A DNA stretch of 64,000 bases, taken from Blepharisma stoltei. Lineage: Eukaryota; Ciliophora; Heterotrichea; Heterotrichida; Blepharismidae. The stretch spans positions 372,001-436,000 of the forward strand of contig CAJZBQ010000033.1 in assembly GCA_914767885.1 (NCBI GenBank), given 5' to 3'. Below, one piece after another: positions 54,204 to 63,736 of the stretch; the first letter of the stretch is position 1; each line of letters starts with the position of its first letter. The notes beneath the pieces were generated by a model. That model searched no databases, was not told the DNA's origin, and saw only the letters and a list, made by a program, of their open reading frames with translations. The position numbers were made by a program, and so were the translations under genes.

Positions 54204-55263
54204 ATGGAAGAAGAGGTGAATTACAAATCACTGTATGAAGAAAAATATGAAGAGCTAGAATCTTTCAAAAAAGACTTCGAAGAATACCAAGGTGTTTTAT
54301 AAATAGAAAGCAATAAACGCTTTGAATTAGAAGTCGAAGAAGAATTAGAGCAGCTGATGGTATCTAAGCTTGAACTCGAAAGAGAAAAGAAAACTTTGCA
54401 AGAAAAGCTTGAAAAATCGAAAGCATCTTTAATGAAAAAATCCAAAGAGCTTGAATTTCTATCACAACGGCTTAAAACAACATCCTCTTCTTCATCTGGA
54501 GAAATTGAAGCTCTCAAGCAGAGACTAAAAGAAGTGGAAACAGAAAATGAGGCCTTAAAAACTCGAGTCAGAGAAAAAGACCAAAATATTGGTGACTTAA
54601 CAAAATTTTATCACAAAACACTAGAAGAATTGGCATTAGCTGGATCAGAGCTTGAGCGTTTTAGAAGCAGAAAAGATGAAGAATCACAGCGACTAAAAGA
54701 CCATGTTAACGAGCTTACCCAAGAGCTACAAATTATTAAAAGACCTAGTCCTCAAATTCCAGAGCTGGAGCAGCCTCCTCCAGAAAAAGATTTCAAAATA
54801 AAATTTGACATAAATACCCAGAACAAAGATCCACTTGATATGATAGATTCGCTAATTTCAACAATTGCAAACAGCTTACTCCTCCCTCTTTTTAAATTGT
54901 AACATAATATCGGTAAAATTCCATTTTTCGATACTTTAATCCCACAAAATATGAACAATCTTTTTTCAATATAAAAATTTATAGGGATAAATTATCTTTT
55001 ATAAAATTAAGTTTGATCTAATTTAATGAAAAAAGTGCGATTATAATATTATTTAAGCAGTTTTCACTCTGAATAGATTAATTTTGAATTAATTCTTATA
55101 AAAATAATTTAATTGCGCTCAATATTTTTTCATTTATAAAATTTAATATAATTAAAAAGTTCAAAAAAATAAATTAATCCCTCATGCATTGGACACGATT
55201 TTTGTTAAATTTAAAGGGGAGGATGATTTAGATGAATATAAGTCTTCATATAAGCTGAAGTAA
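54204..55263 (+). CDS. NudE/NDEL1-like coiled-coil protein
   Basis: 230 aa after removal of a 15-nt intron (GTGTTTTATAAATAG, just before 54316) and an IES (54876-55227). Starts MEEEVNYKSLYEEKYEELES; long N-terminal coiled coil resembling the LIS1/dynein-binding NudE region (FEEYQESNKRFELEVEEELE), followed by a less ordered C-terminus with PSPQIPELEQPPPEKDF. NudE proteins bring LIS1 to cytoplasmic dynein. The assignment rests on coiled-coil pattern and is moderate. After IES removal the end reads ANSLDEYKSSYKLK. Confidence 0.65.
54876..55227 (-). mobile_element. Family-B IES in NDEL1-like gene
   Basis: 352 bp flanked by TTA (54876-54878, 55228-55230). Left: CTCCTCCCTCTTTTTAAATT with word TTTAAATTGTAAC and spacer ATATCGGTAAAATTCCATTT; right: TTGTTAAATTTAAAGGGGAG. 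Diverged, palindrome partly lost. Removal joins AGC TTA to GAT GAA TAT AAG. Confidence 0.8.
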
Positions 55264-55306
55264 TGTGCTTAATTTTATTAACATAATAAACCCATTATAA
55301 AGGTGG

Positions 55307-55909
55307 ATGTTCACTAGACTCGTTCTTCTAAATACCCTTAAAAAAGAGCTCAACTATGAGATCAGCCTTGACAATCCAATCCCTTTTCTAGAGTGGTGGC
55401 TTAAGCGCTCATCATTTGCATTACAAGTGAACCAAAATTCCCCGAAAATGAGCTTATTGAAGTTTACGCCACCTTATAAAATAGATATAGAGTTCTTCTC
55501 AAGGCGGCCAATAGGAAAGGGAGAGAAAAAGGATGAGCTTGAGATGGATGACGGCGAAATTGAAGAGAAGCCTAAAATAATGGATTCTTCAGAACTTTTT
55601 ATTAATATTCACAAAGATGGAATGCCGCATTTCACTGCTGAATGCATATCAATTAACTCACAAATTACGATACATCATTTGGCGTTTTTACAATCAAGAT
55701 TAAGAGACCCATCAAAATTTTTATATGACGATACTCCGAAGGTCGATTTCAATTTCTTAAGCCTCCCACTACAAAATGATATAAAGAATTGGCTACTTAG
55801 AATTGGGATTGATGAAGATATTGGAAAATTCATAGAAATAATGGCATTAGTAAGAGAAAGAGATCTTTATAAAAGCTGGATACACAAATATATGAAGTTT
55901 ATAGAATAA
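55307..55909 (+). CDS. MAM33/p32 (gC1qR)-like mitochondrial matrix protein
   Basis: 200 aa. The N-terminus MFTRLVLLNTLKKELNYEIS could be a presequence. The C-terminal half has the p32 hallmarks: SSELFINIHKDGMPHFTAEC, LDFNFLSLPLQNDIKNWLLR-like (PKVDFNFLSLPLQNDIKNWL), IGKFIEIMALVRERDLYKSW, ending IHKYMKFIE. p32 is a trimeric acidic matrix protein linked to mitochondrial ribosomes and translation. An acidic linker (DELEMDDGEIEEK) is also typical. Confidence 0.8.
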   Translation: MFTRLVLLNTLKKELNYEISLDNPIPFLEWWLKRSSFALQVNQNSPKMSLLKFTPPYKIDIEFFSRRPIGKGEKKDELEMDDGEIEEKPKIMDSSELFINIHKDGMPHFTAECISINSQITIHHLAFLQSRLRDPSKFLYDDTPKVDFNFLSLPLQNDIKNWLLRIGIDEDIGKFIEIMALVRERDLYKSWIHKYMKFIE

Positions 55910-56156
55910 CCACTAATGAAATTGGCTGTATACATATTTTCTATTGCCTAATAAAATATATATGACAGTTTTATTTTTTTATTAATTTTCTAAGGTTTCC
56001 TTTCCTCCAAGCATTGAAGCTGCTTTTCAACAATTTCTCATTTAAATTTTTAATACTTTCCATAATTATTTTCCAGTTTTTTATTTTTTTCGTTCAAGTT
56101 GGCACATTTTTTGAATATTATTAGAACTTTATATATTTATTTTATACATTACTATA

Positions 56157-56444
56157 ATGATATTCAAATGTTGTAGCCAGCGATCAAAAAGCAGTCAAAA
56201 ACTTATGAGCAGAGAGAGTTTAGACAACACAGGCCCGAAGCTGAAAACAATTGCACGAAAAAACTCAGAAAACCAAAGTGAAACCCAGAACAAAAGCGGA
56301 GTTAAAATATCATTTGTAAACGATAGTAAATCCTCGGGAATAAACCAAAATGAAAAAAGACCCAGAACACCTGCAATAATAGGCCAGAACCCCGATCAAT
56401 TTCTGAAAGATTACGTATTTCCAAGATCTGCAACATTAAAATAA
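56157..56444 (+). CDS. Small unknown basic protein
   Basis: 95 aa (MIFKCCSQRSKSSQKLMSRE...). Cys5/Cys6 near the N-terminus might be acylated. Ser/Lys/Asn-rich, no domain. Single exon. Could be a real small gene; composition alone supports it. Confidence 0.5.
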   Translation: MIFKCCSQRSKSSQKLMSRESLDNTGPKLKTIARKNSENQSETQNKSGVKISFVNDSKSSGINQNEKRPRTPAIIGQNPDQFLKDYVFPRSATLK

Positions 56445-56550
56445 TTTGAAAGTGGAGTGGTTTTAGAGAGTCACTAACTAACTTATTAGCCATTTTAATT
56501 TGGATTCTAATATATGAAGGTCTGTCCATCTTGATTGGATAATAAAAGAA

Positions 56551-57999
56551 ATGAGGCAGAAGTTGGCAATCAAAGCGCGAACCATTAAAACTCGTGACTC
56601 CAAGCTAAGCCTTATGAAGGTTAAGAAGGCGATTTCACGATTTATCTCCAAGACAGAAAAAATAGTTCAATCAGTTCAGCCAAATGCGCAGATTGTCTCG
56701 AATGCCCAAAAGAAGAAGATAAAATACCCCAAGAAAAAAAGGCCACAGATGTATGGTATTGATGAATTGATGATTTCCAAGCAGAATGTGGACACGTCGA
56801 ATTGGACTAGTCAGGTCAATATTTCTGTCCCACAAGTAAGAGGTAAGTGTCATTTTAGTTAGAAATCAAACTTTCAGAGATACCTGATGATCAATCAGTA
56901 GAGATGACCGATGACGAAATCTATGAAGCTGCTCACTTGATTAGGGAAAAAATAGAAGTCTTGGTTAGATCTCGCTTTGAAATTAGGAAAGTAAAGTCTG
57001 GCTCTCGGTCTACAGCTGGAATCCATTTGAATGGGAAAACTCACTCCCCCCCTTTAAATTGGAACTAAAAATTTTGTTCCAATTTAAAGGGGGGTTAATT
57101 TTGTTTTTTAAAAAAATTATCAATATAAAATTTTTTATAAAATATATAAAAATTTAAAAAACAAAAAATTTCCAAACTTATCGAATTAGATTAATAAATT
57201 TGTTTAATAAAATGCTATTTACTCTTTATCCTTTTAAAACAAAGCAAGATATAACTAAATTTTCATTATTAGTTACTAAATTTTCATTATTAGTTAATAC
57301 GCCACTATTAATTGGTATAAAAATTATTTACACAAAAATTATTATTTTTATTGATAAAAAAAATTAAAAAAAAAAATTTTAGAAAATTTATCGATCAAAG
57401 TGCTAATTTTGTTTAAATAAGATGTTATTATATACTCTATTCTTTAAAATAAAGCAAGAAATAAGTAAATTTTTAAATTTTATAAAGAATTCCTATTGAA
57501 TTTATATCAAAACTATTTAAATAAAAAATATCATTTTTATCAAAAAAAAACAAAAATTTTTTTGAAAATTTTTTAAAAAAAAAAATTAATTTTTTTTTTA
57601 AAATTTAAATCAAGGATAATAAATTTATTTAAATAAAGATGCTCTTTATACTTTTATCTTTAAAAAAGAGCAAGATATAACTAAATTTTTAATTTTAGTT
57701 AATAAGAAACATTTAATTTATATTAAAACTTTTTAGATAAAAATTATATATAATTTTTTATTATAAAATTAAATTTTGTTCCAATTTAAAGGGGGTTAAT
57801 TTACCAAAAAAGTGGAAATTTTACCGATATTTTGTTCCAATTTAAAGGGGGGGGGAGTCAGGAAAATTTTCAACAGGCGCTAGAGAGGCTTGAGGATATG
57901 CTGCCTATGGAAATTTCTCAGGAATATGCCCTTGAAGGAATTGATTGCTTGCCTTGGCCGTCTCAAGAAGAGGGACCTTTAGAAATTAAGCTTGACTAG
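56551..57999 (+). CDS. Unknown basic-to-acidic protein, interrupted by family-B IES
   Basis: Starts MRQKLAIKARTIKTRDSKLS, strongly basic (KKKIKYPKKKRPQMYGIDEL). A GT..AG segment of 23 nt ending at 56860 (GTAAGAGG..CATTTTAG) must be spliced to continue NISVPQ^LEIKLSEIPDDQSV; embedded 15/16-nt choices break the frame. After the IES (57041-57857) it reads NGKTQENFQQALERLEDML to TAG at 57999, 202 aa in total. No family recognised. Confidence 0.65.
57041..57857 (+). mobile_element. Large family-B IES with TCA flanks
   Basis: 817 bp flanked by TCA (57041-57043, 57858-57860). Left: CTCCCCCCCTTTAAATTGGA, loop, GTTCCAATTTAAAGGGGGG palindrome; right: GTTCCAATTTAAAGG, a spacer with AAAAAAGTGGAAATTTTACC, GTTCCAATTTAAAGGGGGGG ending GAG. 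Contains three internal near-repeats of about 190 bp (TTGTTTAAATAAGATG.. blocks). Removal joins AAA ACT CA to G GAA AAT in frame. Confidence 0.87.
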
Positions 58000-58751
58000 T
58001 TAAAGAAACATTGGTGGTTCGAATTCCTTTAGTTATATAAGAGTAAGATTATATTCTCGTTTCTCAATTTCATCTAATGATAAATTTTTGCTAAGTCTCA
58101 TATTTCCTTTCAACTCTTTTAGTAATTCTTACCTTGAGGTCTCGGATCTTACTCCCCCCCCCCCCTCCGTGAGCGAACAAAAAAATTTTGTTCGCTCACG
58201 GAGGGGGGTTAATTTTTTTTTTTAAAAAAATTTATATATAAATTTTATAAAAAATATTTTTTTCGAAATTTAAAAAAATCCTAATTTGCAAAAATTGGGA
58301 AGCAAATATTAATTAATTTGCAAAATTTATGTTTTAAAACGCAATTTGTTTAAAATTAAACAGAATTAGCTCTAGATTTCATTATACTAATTATCACTTA
58401 TATATCAAATTTTTTTTCCATTAAAATTTTTTCTATTAAAAAAATTTTTGTTCACTCACGGAGGGTGGGTTTTTGGTCAAAAAATGGCGATTTTTCTAAT
58501 GGTTTTGTTCGCTCACGGAGGGGGGGGGGGAGTTAGGAATAAAATAAATACAAGAATGCAAGCTATTTAAAATTTTCCTCCTCAAATTTTCCAATTTCAT
58601 TTTAAAAAGTTCCTGTTTAAGTTAGCATTGGCTCTTTTATATTACTGACAATCTCGATAAATAGATTTTAGCAGATATAGCTTTTGATTCAATAGCCTTT
58701 GGAATCTTGCATGGTATTTGAATAAAGCAATCTGTAAGTCTCATATATAAA
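58000..58751. other. Intergenic region with family-A element
   Basis: Mostly the element at 58149-58532; the rest is AT-rich and featureless. Confidence 0.45.
58149..58532 (+). mobile_element. Complete family-A MITE/IES
   Basis: 384 bp flanked by TTA (58149-58151, 58533-58535). Nearly identical to the copy at 33437: palindromic left end with GTGAGCGAACAAAAA, AT-rich body, and tandem words at the right (GTTCACTCACGGAGG and GTTCGCTCACGGAGG). High similarity suggests recent spread. Confidence 0.88.
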
Positions 58752-59006
58752 ATGGAAGAGAACAGTGAAAACTCAATGATACAACTTAGACGTGTATCAT
58801 CTGAAGCTGTCACAATTTTGACTGTAAATGATATGAAAAGCACTTTTGGATATGAAGAAATATCTGTTCAACTCACTAGTTGTAGAGCGTCTATGGCAAA
58901 ATCACAGATAACTGAAGACAGTACTCAAATTTCAGCTTTGTGCGATAAAAATGATCCTTCTAGTGATAGAGCACAAAATAGTTGCCGTGCTTGTTACCTC
59001 TTTTAA
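58752..59006 (+). CDS. Short open frame, possible small gene
   Basis: 84 aa (MEENSENSMIQLRRVSSEAV..), ATG to TAA, Ser-rich with a C-terminal SCRACYLF (a CaaX-like pattern is not exact). Plausible composition, no homology recognised. Low certainty. Confidence 0.4.
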   Translation: MEENSENSMIQLRRVSSEAVTILTVNDMKSTFGYEEISVQLTSCRASMAKSQITEDSTQISALCDKNDPSSDRAQNSCRACYLF

Positions 59007-59206
59007 ATGTTTTTATTTTATAATTTATTTGCTGATTCAATCCTTTTAATGTCAAATTCAATTTTTAGTATAATTTCTCAGTGAACTAACCTCTATAATA
59101 ATTAGTTTTAAGCCTTTTCAGTATAAAATAGACTACCGCTACTAATAAGTCATTAAGATAAGAGAATTATTCATCAAGAAATAATATATTTTTCAAATCT
59201 TTAAGT

Positions 59207-62200
59207 TTATCCACAATTTAATATATTTAATTTATAATATTTGCTTGTTGGATTTCTAAGGCATAAGCTATTACACATTTTTGCTAACTCTTCAAAATTT
59301 TTGGAGCTCATCTGTGCAATTAATTTTTGATAAAGTTCTGGAAGATAATGTGCATCTGTTCTAGCATATTCCATCATAGGCTGAGGCAACGGTCTTATTC
59401 TCCAATCTGCCACTTGAAAAGTTTTATCTGCTTTTACATTCAAATAAACATATAGCAGAATTGCTAAGGAAGGAGGATCAGCGTCACCTTTAATAATCCT
59501 GTATGCTCTAGCTGTATCAAAAACATTGATAGCATACGCTAGAAAATCATTCTGAAGCCACATTAAATCAGAATCTGCACCATGAAGGACTTTAACTTTT
59601 CCTGGGTCTCTCATCAAAACTTTCAAATATTCCCCTACGTTTTTTCTATTTATAAGAGGGTCCACTACAAAATCTTTGGCTCCGCTTGATATTTGAACTA
59701 AAGAAATGCAGCCTTTTCTATATGCAAACGTGAAATATTCAAGATCAATTCCAATAACTTTTATTTCTTGCAAATATTCTTTCATTCTTTCAAGCTTTTC
59801 AACAGTATCAACCCATATAAGTTCTGTGCTGGGTATATCTTTAAGCTCTATATTGATATCAAAGTATTCGGTTGGCATTTCGATGTTTGCATATGGGTGA
59901 ATAGGGATTTCTTCATCAGTTTCTTCGTATTCAATGCTTTTTATGTGTGTAATGATTTCTCTGTTGGAGACTTGTGAATAGAGGTCTTTTAAAAGTTCGG
60001 TAAAATAGTGGAATTTGTGGATTTCTGCAATAATCATTGCAGAAAGCCCCTGAGTGTCAAGCAAGTTGATGTATTCACAAGGGTTGGGAGCAGAGCTTAT
60101 TAAGGCAGCTGCCAAATTGCAAAAGCCATGCTCTGCAGCTAAATGAAGGGCAGTTCTCCCTGTGAGAGGGTTAAGTTTTTGCAGAAGTTTTGGGTAGTGT
60201 TTTATCATATCTATTGCAATTTCTTCTTTTCCTTTAATAATTGCTGTATGTAAAGCTTTCAAGGATGGCTTTACTTTAGCCAAAATTTTTGAAACATCAA
60301 ATTCATACTCCAATCCAAGTTCCAAAATTTCTTTTGGAAGTGTTCCTTTTCATTTTTCCAAGGCCATTTTAATAATCTTCTCATTTCTCTTAAAAGCTGT
60401 TTTTAATTCTTCAAGACTCAAACTTTCAATATTTTCCAGCATCCACATAGCACAATTATCATTCCCTTCCAATAAACAATATTCAACCATCCCTTGCCAT
60501 TTTCCATAATAATCAATAAGCATCCCAAGACTTATTTGGCTTCCATATTTCATGCAATATTCAACCTCTTTTTGAGAGCAATCTATTTTAAACTCCAACA
60601 AAAAAGCAACACACTCATCTTGTCCGAATTGAATTGACACTTCTAAGCCACTCCTTCCTCCTTTGCTTTTCTGATTTGGATCAACTCCATTTTGAATTAA
60701 AATTTCAGCACACTCAATGTTTCCTCTTGCTAAAGCTTGGTGCAAAGGTGAGTATCCATCTTTGCTTTCATGAAATTTATCTGCACCACACTCTATTAAT
60801 AACTTTAATGAATCCAATGCATAAGTGGAGCAGGCTATACAAATTGGGGTATTTCCAGCATTGTCTTCGACTTCAATATTAGCTCCAGCTTCAATCAAAA
60901 GCTTAGCGCATTCAGGACTATCACCTTCTGTTTCTGCCATCTTTTTCCCTGACCTACCTCCAGCAGGTCCCCAGATCGCATTATGCAGTGCAGTTCTTCC
61001 TTTAGAATCAGGAATGTCTACATCAATACTAGGAACTTTAAGAAGCCTTTTTAAGACGTCTAAATTCCCATTTCATGCTGCTTTGCTTAAACAAGTTCTG
61101 CCTAGTCTGGTTTGAATATTAGGATCACAGTTCTTTTCTAAAAGTTTATCAATGTACTCAATTTTTCCTAGACTTGCTGTCCAATATAATAAGCTTCTTT
61201 TTTGGTCTTCGATATAGTTATAATTAAATATGACGTCTCTTGGCAATGCAACCTCGAGCACATAATTATATCACAGAGCCTAGCCCTAGTCCGCTTTTTA
61301 AAATTGGATTTTACCTCGAGGGAAAGGGTGGATTCAGAGTTGGAAAGGGAAAGCCCAGCGTGAACTGAGAATTACAATTTAGGCTTTGAATTTTTTCTTT
61401 TTTGGGTTTTTAGGCGAACAACCTTCGAGAAGCCCATGCAGCAAGCTTTAGAAGTCCATAGCCTTCCCACTCAGCACTTGAACAGACAAGACAAGACAAG
61501 ACAAGACAAGACAAGGAGGAGAGAGAGCATAGAGCCTTACTTCGCAGCCGCCATGGAATCAGGTGGTGAAGAAGAGAAAAGGTGGTGCAAGAGCCTATAC
61601 TCACAAAATTAATCATCCCAACTAGCGTCTCCCTGTCGACGTCGCAAAGATGGTGAATCCGCTGCTGGATTCTTGGTGGCTGCGTTACCTATAGGCAAGC
61701 AAGCCAACCTGTAATAAGTTTTATTTTAAGGTATTCAATATGGTTAATATTAGCACCGTTTGCAATTAGATATTCAACTATCTCTTTATGATCATTTTGA
61801 ATTGCATAGAAAATAGGAGTAAGTCCTTCATCATCTTTTGTTTCAATACTGGCCCCTTTTTGTAACAGTTTCACTAAGATCTCAAAATTTCCAGTTTCAC
61901 ATGCAATATGGATAGGCCTTGGACCTGATTCACTTTCTTTGGCATTAACGTCAATCAGATCTAGAAGCATTTCGAACTTCGAATAGTCACCTTCTCTAAT
62001 AGCTTTTATTAAACGATTGTCGATTACATTGCTATGCTTTAAATAGTATTCGTGTTTTTCATCTGGAAAGGTGGAAAATACTTGGTTAAACCACCTACAC
62101 AAATGTTCTGGTTTTTTAGTCCCACATAGAACTTTGGTGAACGTTGGGATTTGTTTGAGTTTATTGACAAGATAAAGATCCTCAGGGAATATTTCATCAC

Positions 62201-62354
62201 CAATTAAGTATGTGCGAGTTGAGAGATATTCTTGGAGGATTCTGTAATATTGATGAGGCTCAATTGGGTCTATTGAATCTATAAACCTTGCCCAATCTCA
62301 GAAAATGGGCCGATTATTTTTTAGCTTCACTAATGAATCTTCAAGCCAGCCCAT
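59207..62354 (-). CDS. Ankyrin-repeat protein with C-terminal DEDDy 3'-5' exonuclease domain
   Basis: 873 aa after removing the insert 61220-61723. N-terminus MGWLEDSLVKLKNNRPIFWD; residues about 50-110 (TYLIGDEIFPEDLYLVNKLK, PEHLCRWFNQVF) resemble a GST-C-like fold. About nine ankyrin-type repeats follow (SGPRPIHIACETGNFEILVK, GLTPIFYAIQNDHKEIVEYL, GYSPLHQALARGNIECAEIL, GRTALHLAAEHG). The C-terminal 200 residues form an RNase D/Rrp6-type DEDDy nuclease: motif I VIGIDLEYF (D, E), motif II HGADSDLMWLQN (D), motif III YARTDAHYL (Y/D). Four or more TGA-Trp codons, e.g. EKWKGTLPKE and KAAWNGNLD. Likely processes or degrades RNA; the fusion is unusual. Confidence 0.87.
61220..61723 (+). mobile_element. 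SINE/LINE-like insertion with diverged target repeats
   Basis: About 504 bp. The flanks are imperfect 22-bp direct repeats (61198-61219 and 61724-61745; gene strand AACYATATYGAAKACC). Both copies are coding (NHIEYLK and NYIEDQK), so one must be lost. Body related to the insert at 21444 (GGTGAAGAAGAG, TGGTGGCTGCGTTACCTATA / TGGTGACCGCGTTAACAATA) and carries an ACAAG short repeat at about 61487-61513. Confidence 0.75.
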
Positions 62355-62443
62355 TTAATATATTTAAAACAGTGTATTTTTTTTATCGGATTAGAAATAA
62401 ATTAATAAAGGTCTTTTATTAAATTTATTAATCAAAAATCATT

Positions 62444-63736
62444 ATGAAATTAGTCAGGTATTTTGGATCTCTATCTTCCACAAAAGCTTTTATGTATAGC
62501 CCGCCTCCTGTTCCTCCTCCACCTAAAAAATCTTATAAAATCCCATCCCCTCACCCAATTAGAATGAATGAAAAGAAAGCTGAAGTTGTTTCCTATCGAA
62601 TCCCCAATCGTCCATTGACCGAGGTATATGAAGTTCCACTCGAAGCTAGAATTGCTTTATTTCCTTACTTTGAGGCCCCAGAAGACTCAAAATCTATAGA
62701 AATCGCGGTTGTTGGAGCTCCAAATGCAGGCAAATCAACACTTATCAATAAAATCCTTGGAGCTGAGATTTTTGCGACATCTAGAAAAGTAAACACAACA
62801 ATAGATGCAAAGGAAGGGATTAAAACAATAGATAACGTTCAGATGGTATTTCATGACACTCCAGGAATTATTAGCACCCATGGGATCAGAACAAATAGGA
62901 TTTCAACCCTCGGCTGGGATTCAGTCTCTTCATCAGACTTGACTCTGTTTTTAGTCGATGCTGTAAAGGTGCTGCGTGATGATGTAAAAGCAGCTGCTTC
63001 AAGACTGCAAAGATTGCTAGAAAAAAGATCAGAAGATATTGATATACCAGAGCTGAGATTGATAGATGAATCAGAAGATGCCTATCAAGAAAGAAAAAGT
63101 CAGATACTGAAAACCATTCCAGCTTATTTGGTTTTCACTAAAGTTGACTTAGTTCAAGATAGAAGAAGAGTGAAATATATAGAAAATGAACTTCATGAGT
63201 ATGCGAGATTTGACAAAACATTTTATATTTCAACTAAGGAAAATTATAATGTTGGCACACTTGTTAAAGATATTATGGAGTCTGCAGAGCCAGGAGACTG
63301 AACTTATCATCCAATGCAGCTGACAACACTTTCTGATATTGATAAAGTAAATCAATTATTCAGAACAGAAATGCTTGAGATGTATCATGACAGGCTACCT
63401 TATATTTGGTACACAAGAGTAGTAGGCTGGACTCCATACCTTGATGGCACTTTAAGGATAGATACAGAACTCATGGTCCATAGCAATATTCAAGTTGGAA
63501 TGGCTGTTGGAAAGGCAGCTAGATGTATCAAAAAGCTGCATTTCAATGTAAAATGCAGACTTGAAAAGCTATACCAGCGACCCATTTTTCTAACCATAAA
63601 AGTCAAAAAGATGAAAGAGTATGTTAGCTGGGCCATAAGACACAATAGAGAAGTGAACCTTCTGCATCCGAAATTGCAAATCTCTGATGAAATTTCAAAG
63701 AAGACTATAAAATTCTTATTATGCCCCTATCAATAG
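62444..63736 (+). CDS. Era-like GTPase (ERAL1-like, mitochondrial)
   Basis: 430 aa, single exon with one TGA-Trp (GDWTYHPMQL). Starts MKLVRYFGSLSSTKAFMYSP, a likely mitochondrial presequence followed by a Pro-rich stretch. GTPase motifs: G1 GAPNAGKST, G2 around KVNTTIDAKEG, G3 HDTPGI, G4 FTKVD, G5 region YISTKENYN. The C-terminal KH domain includes VHSNIQVGMAVGKAARCIKK. Era GTPases help assemble the small ribosomal subunit. A longer linker than in bacterial Era lies between G3 and G4. Confidence 0.92.
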
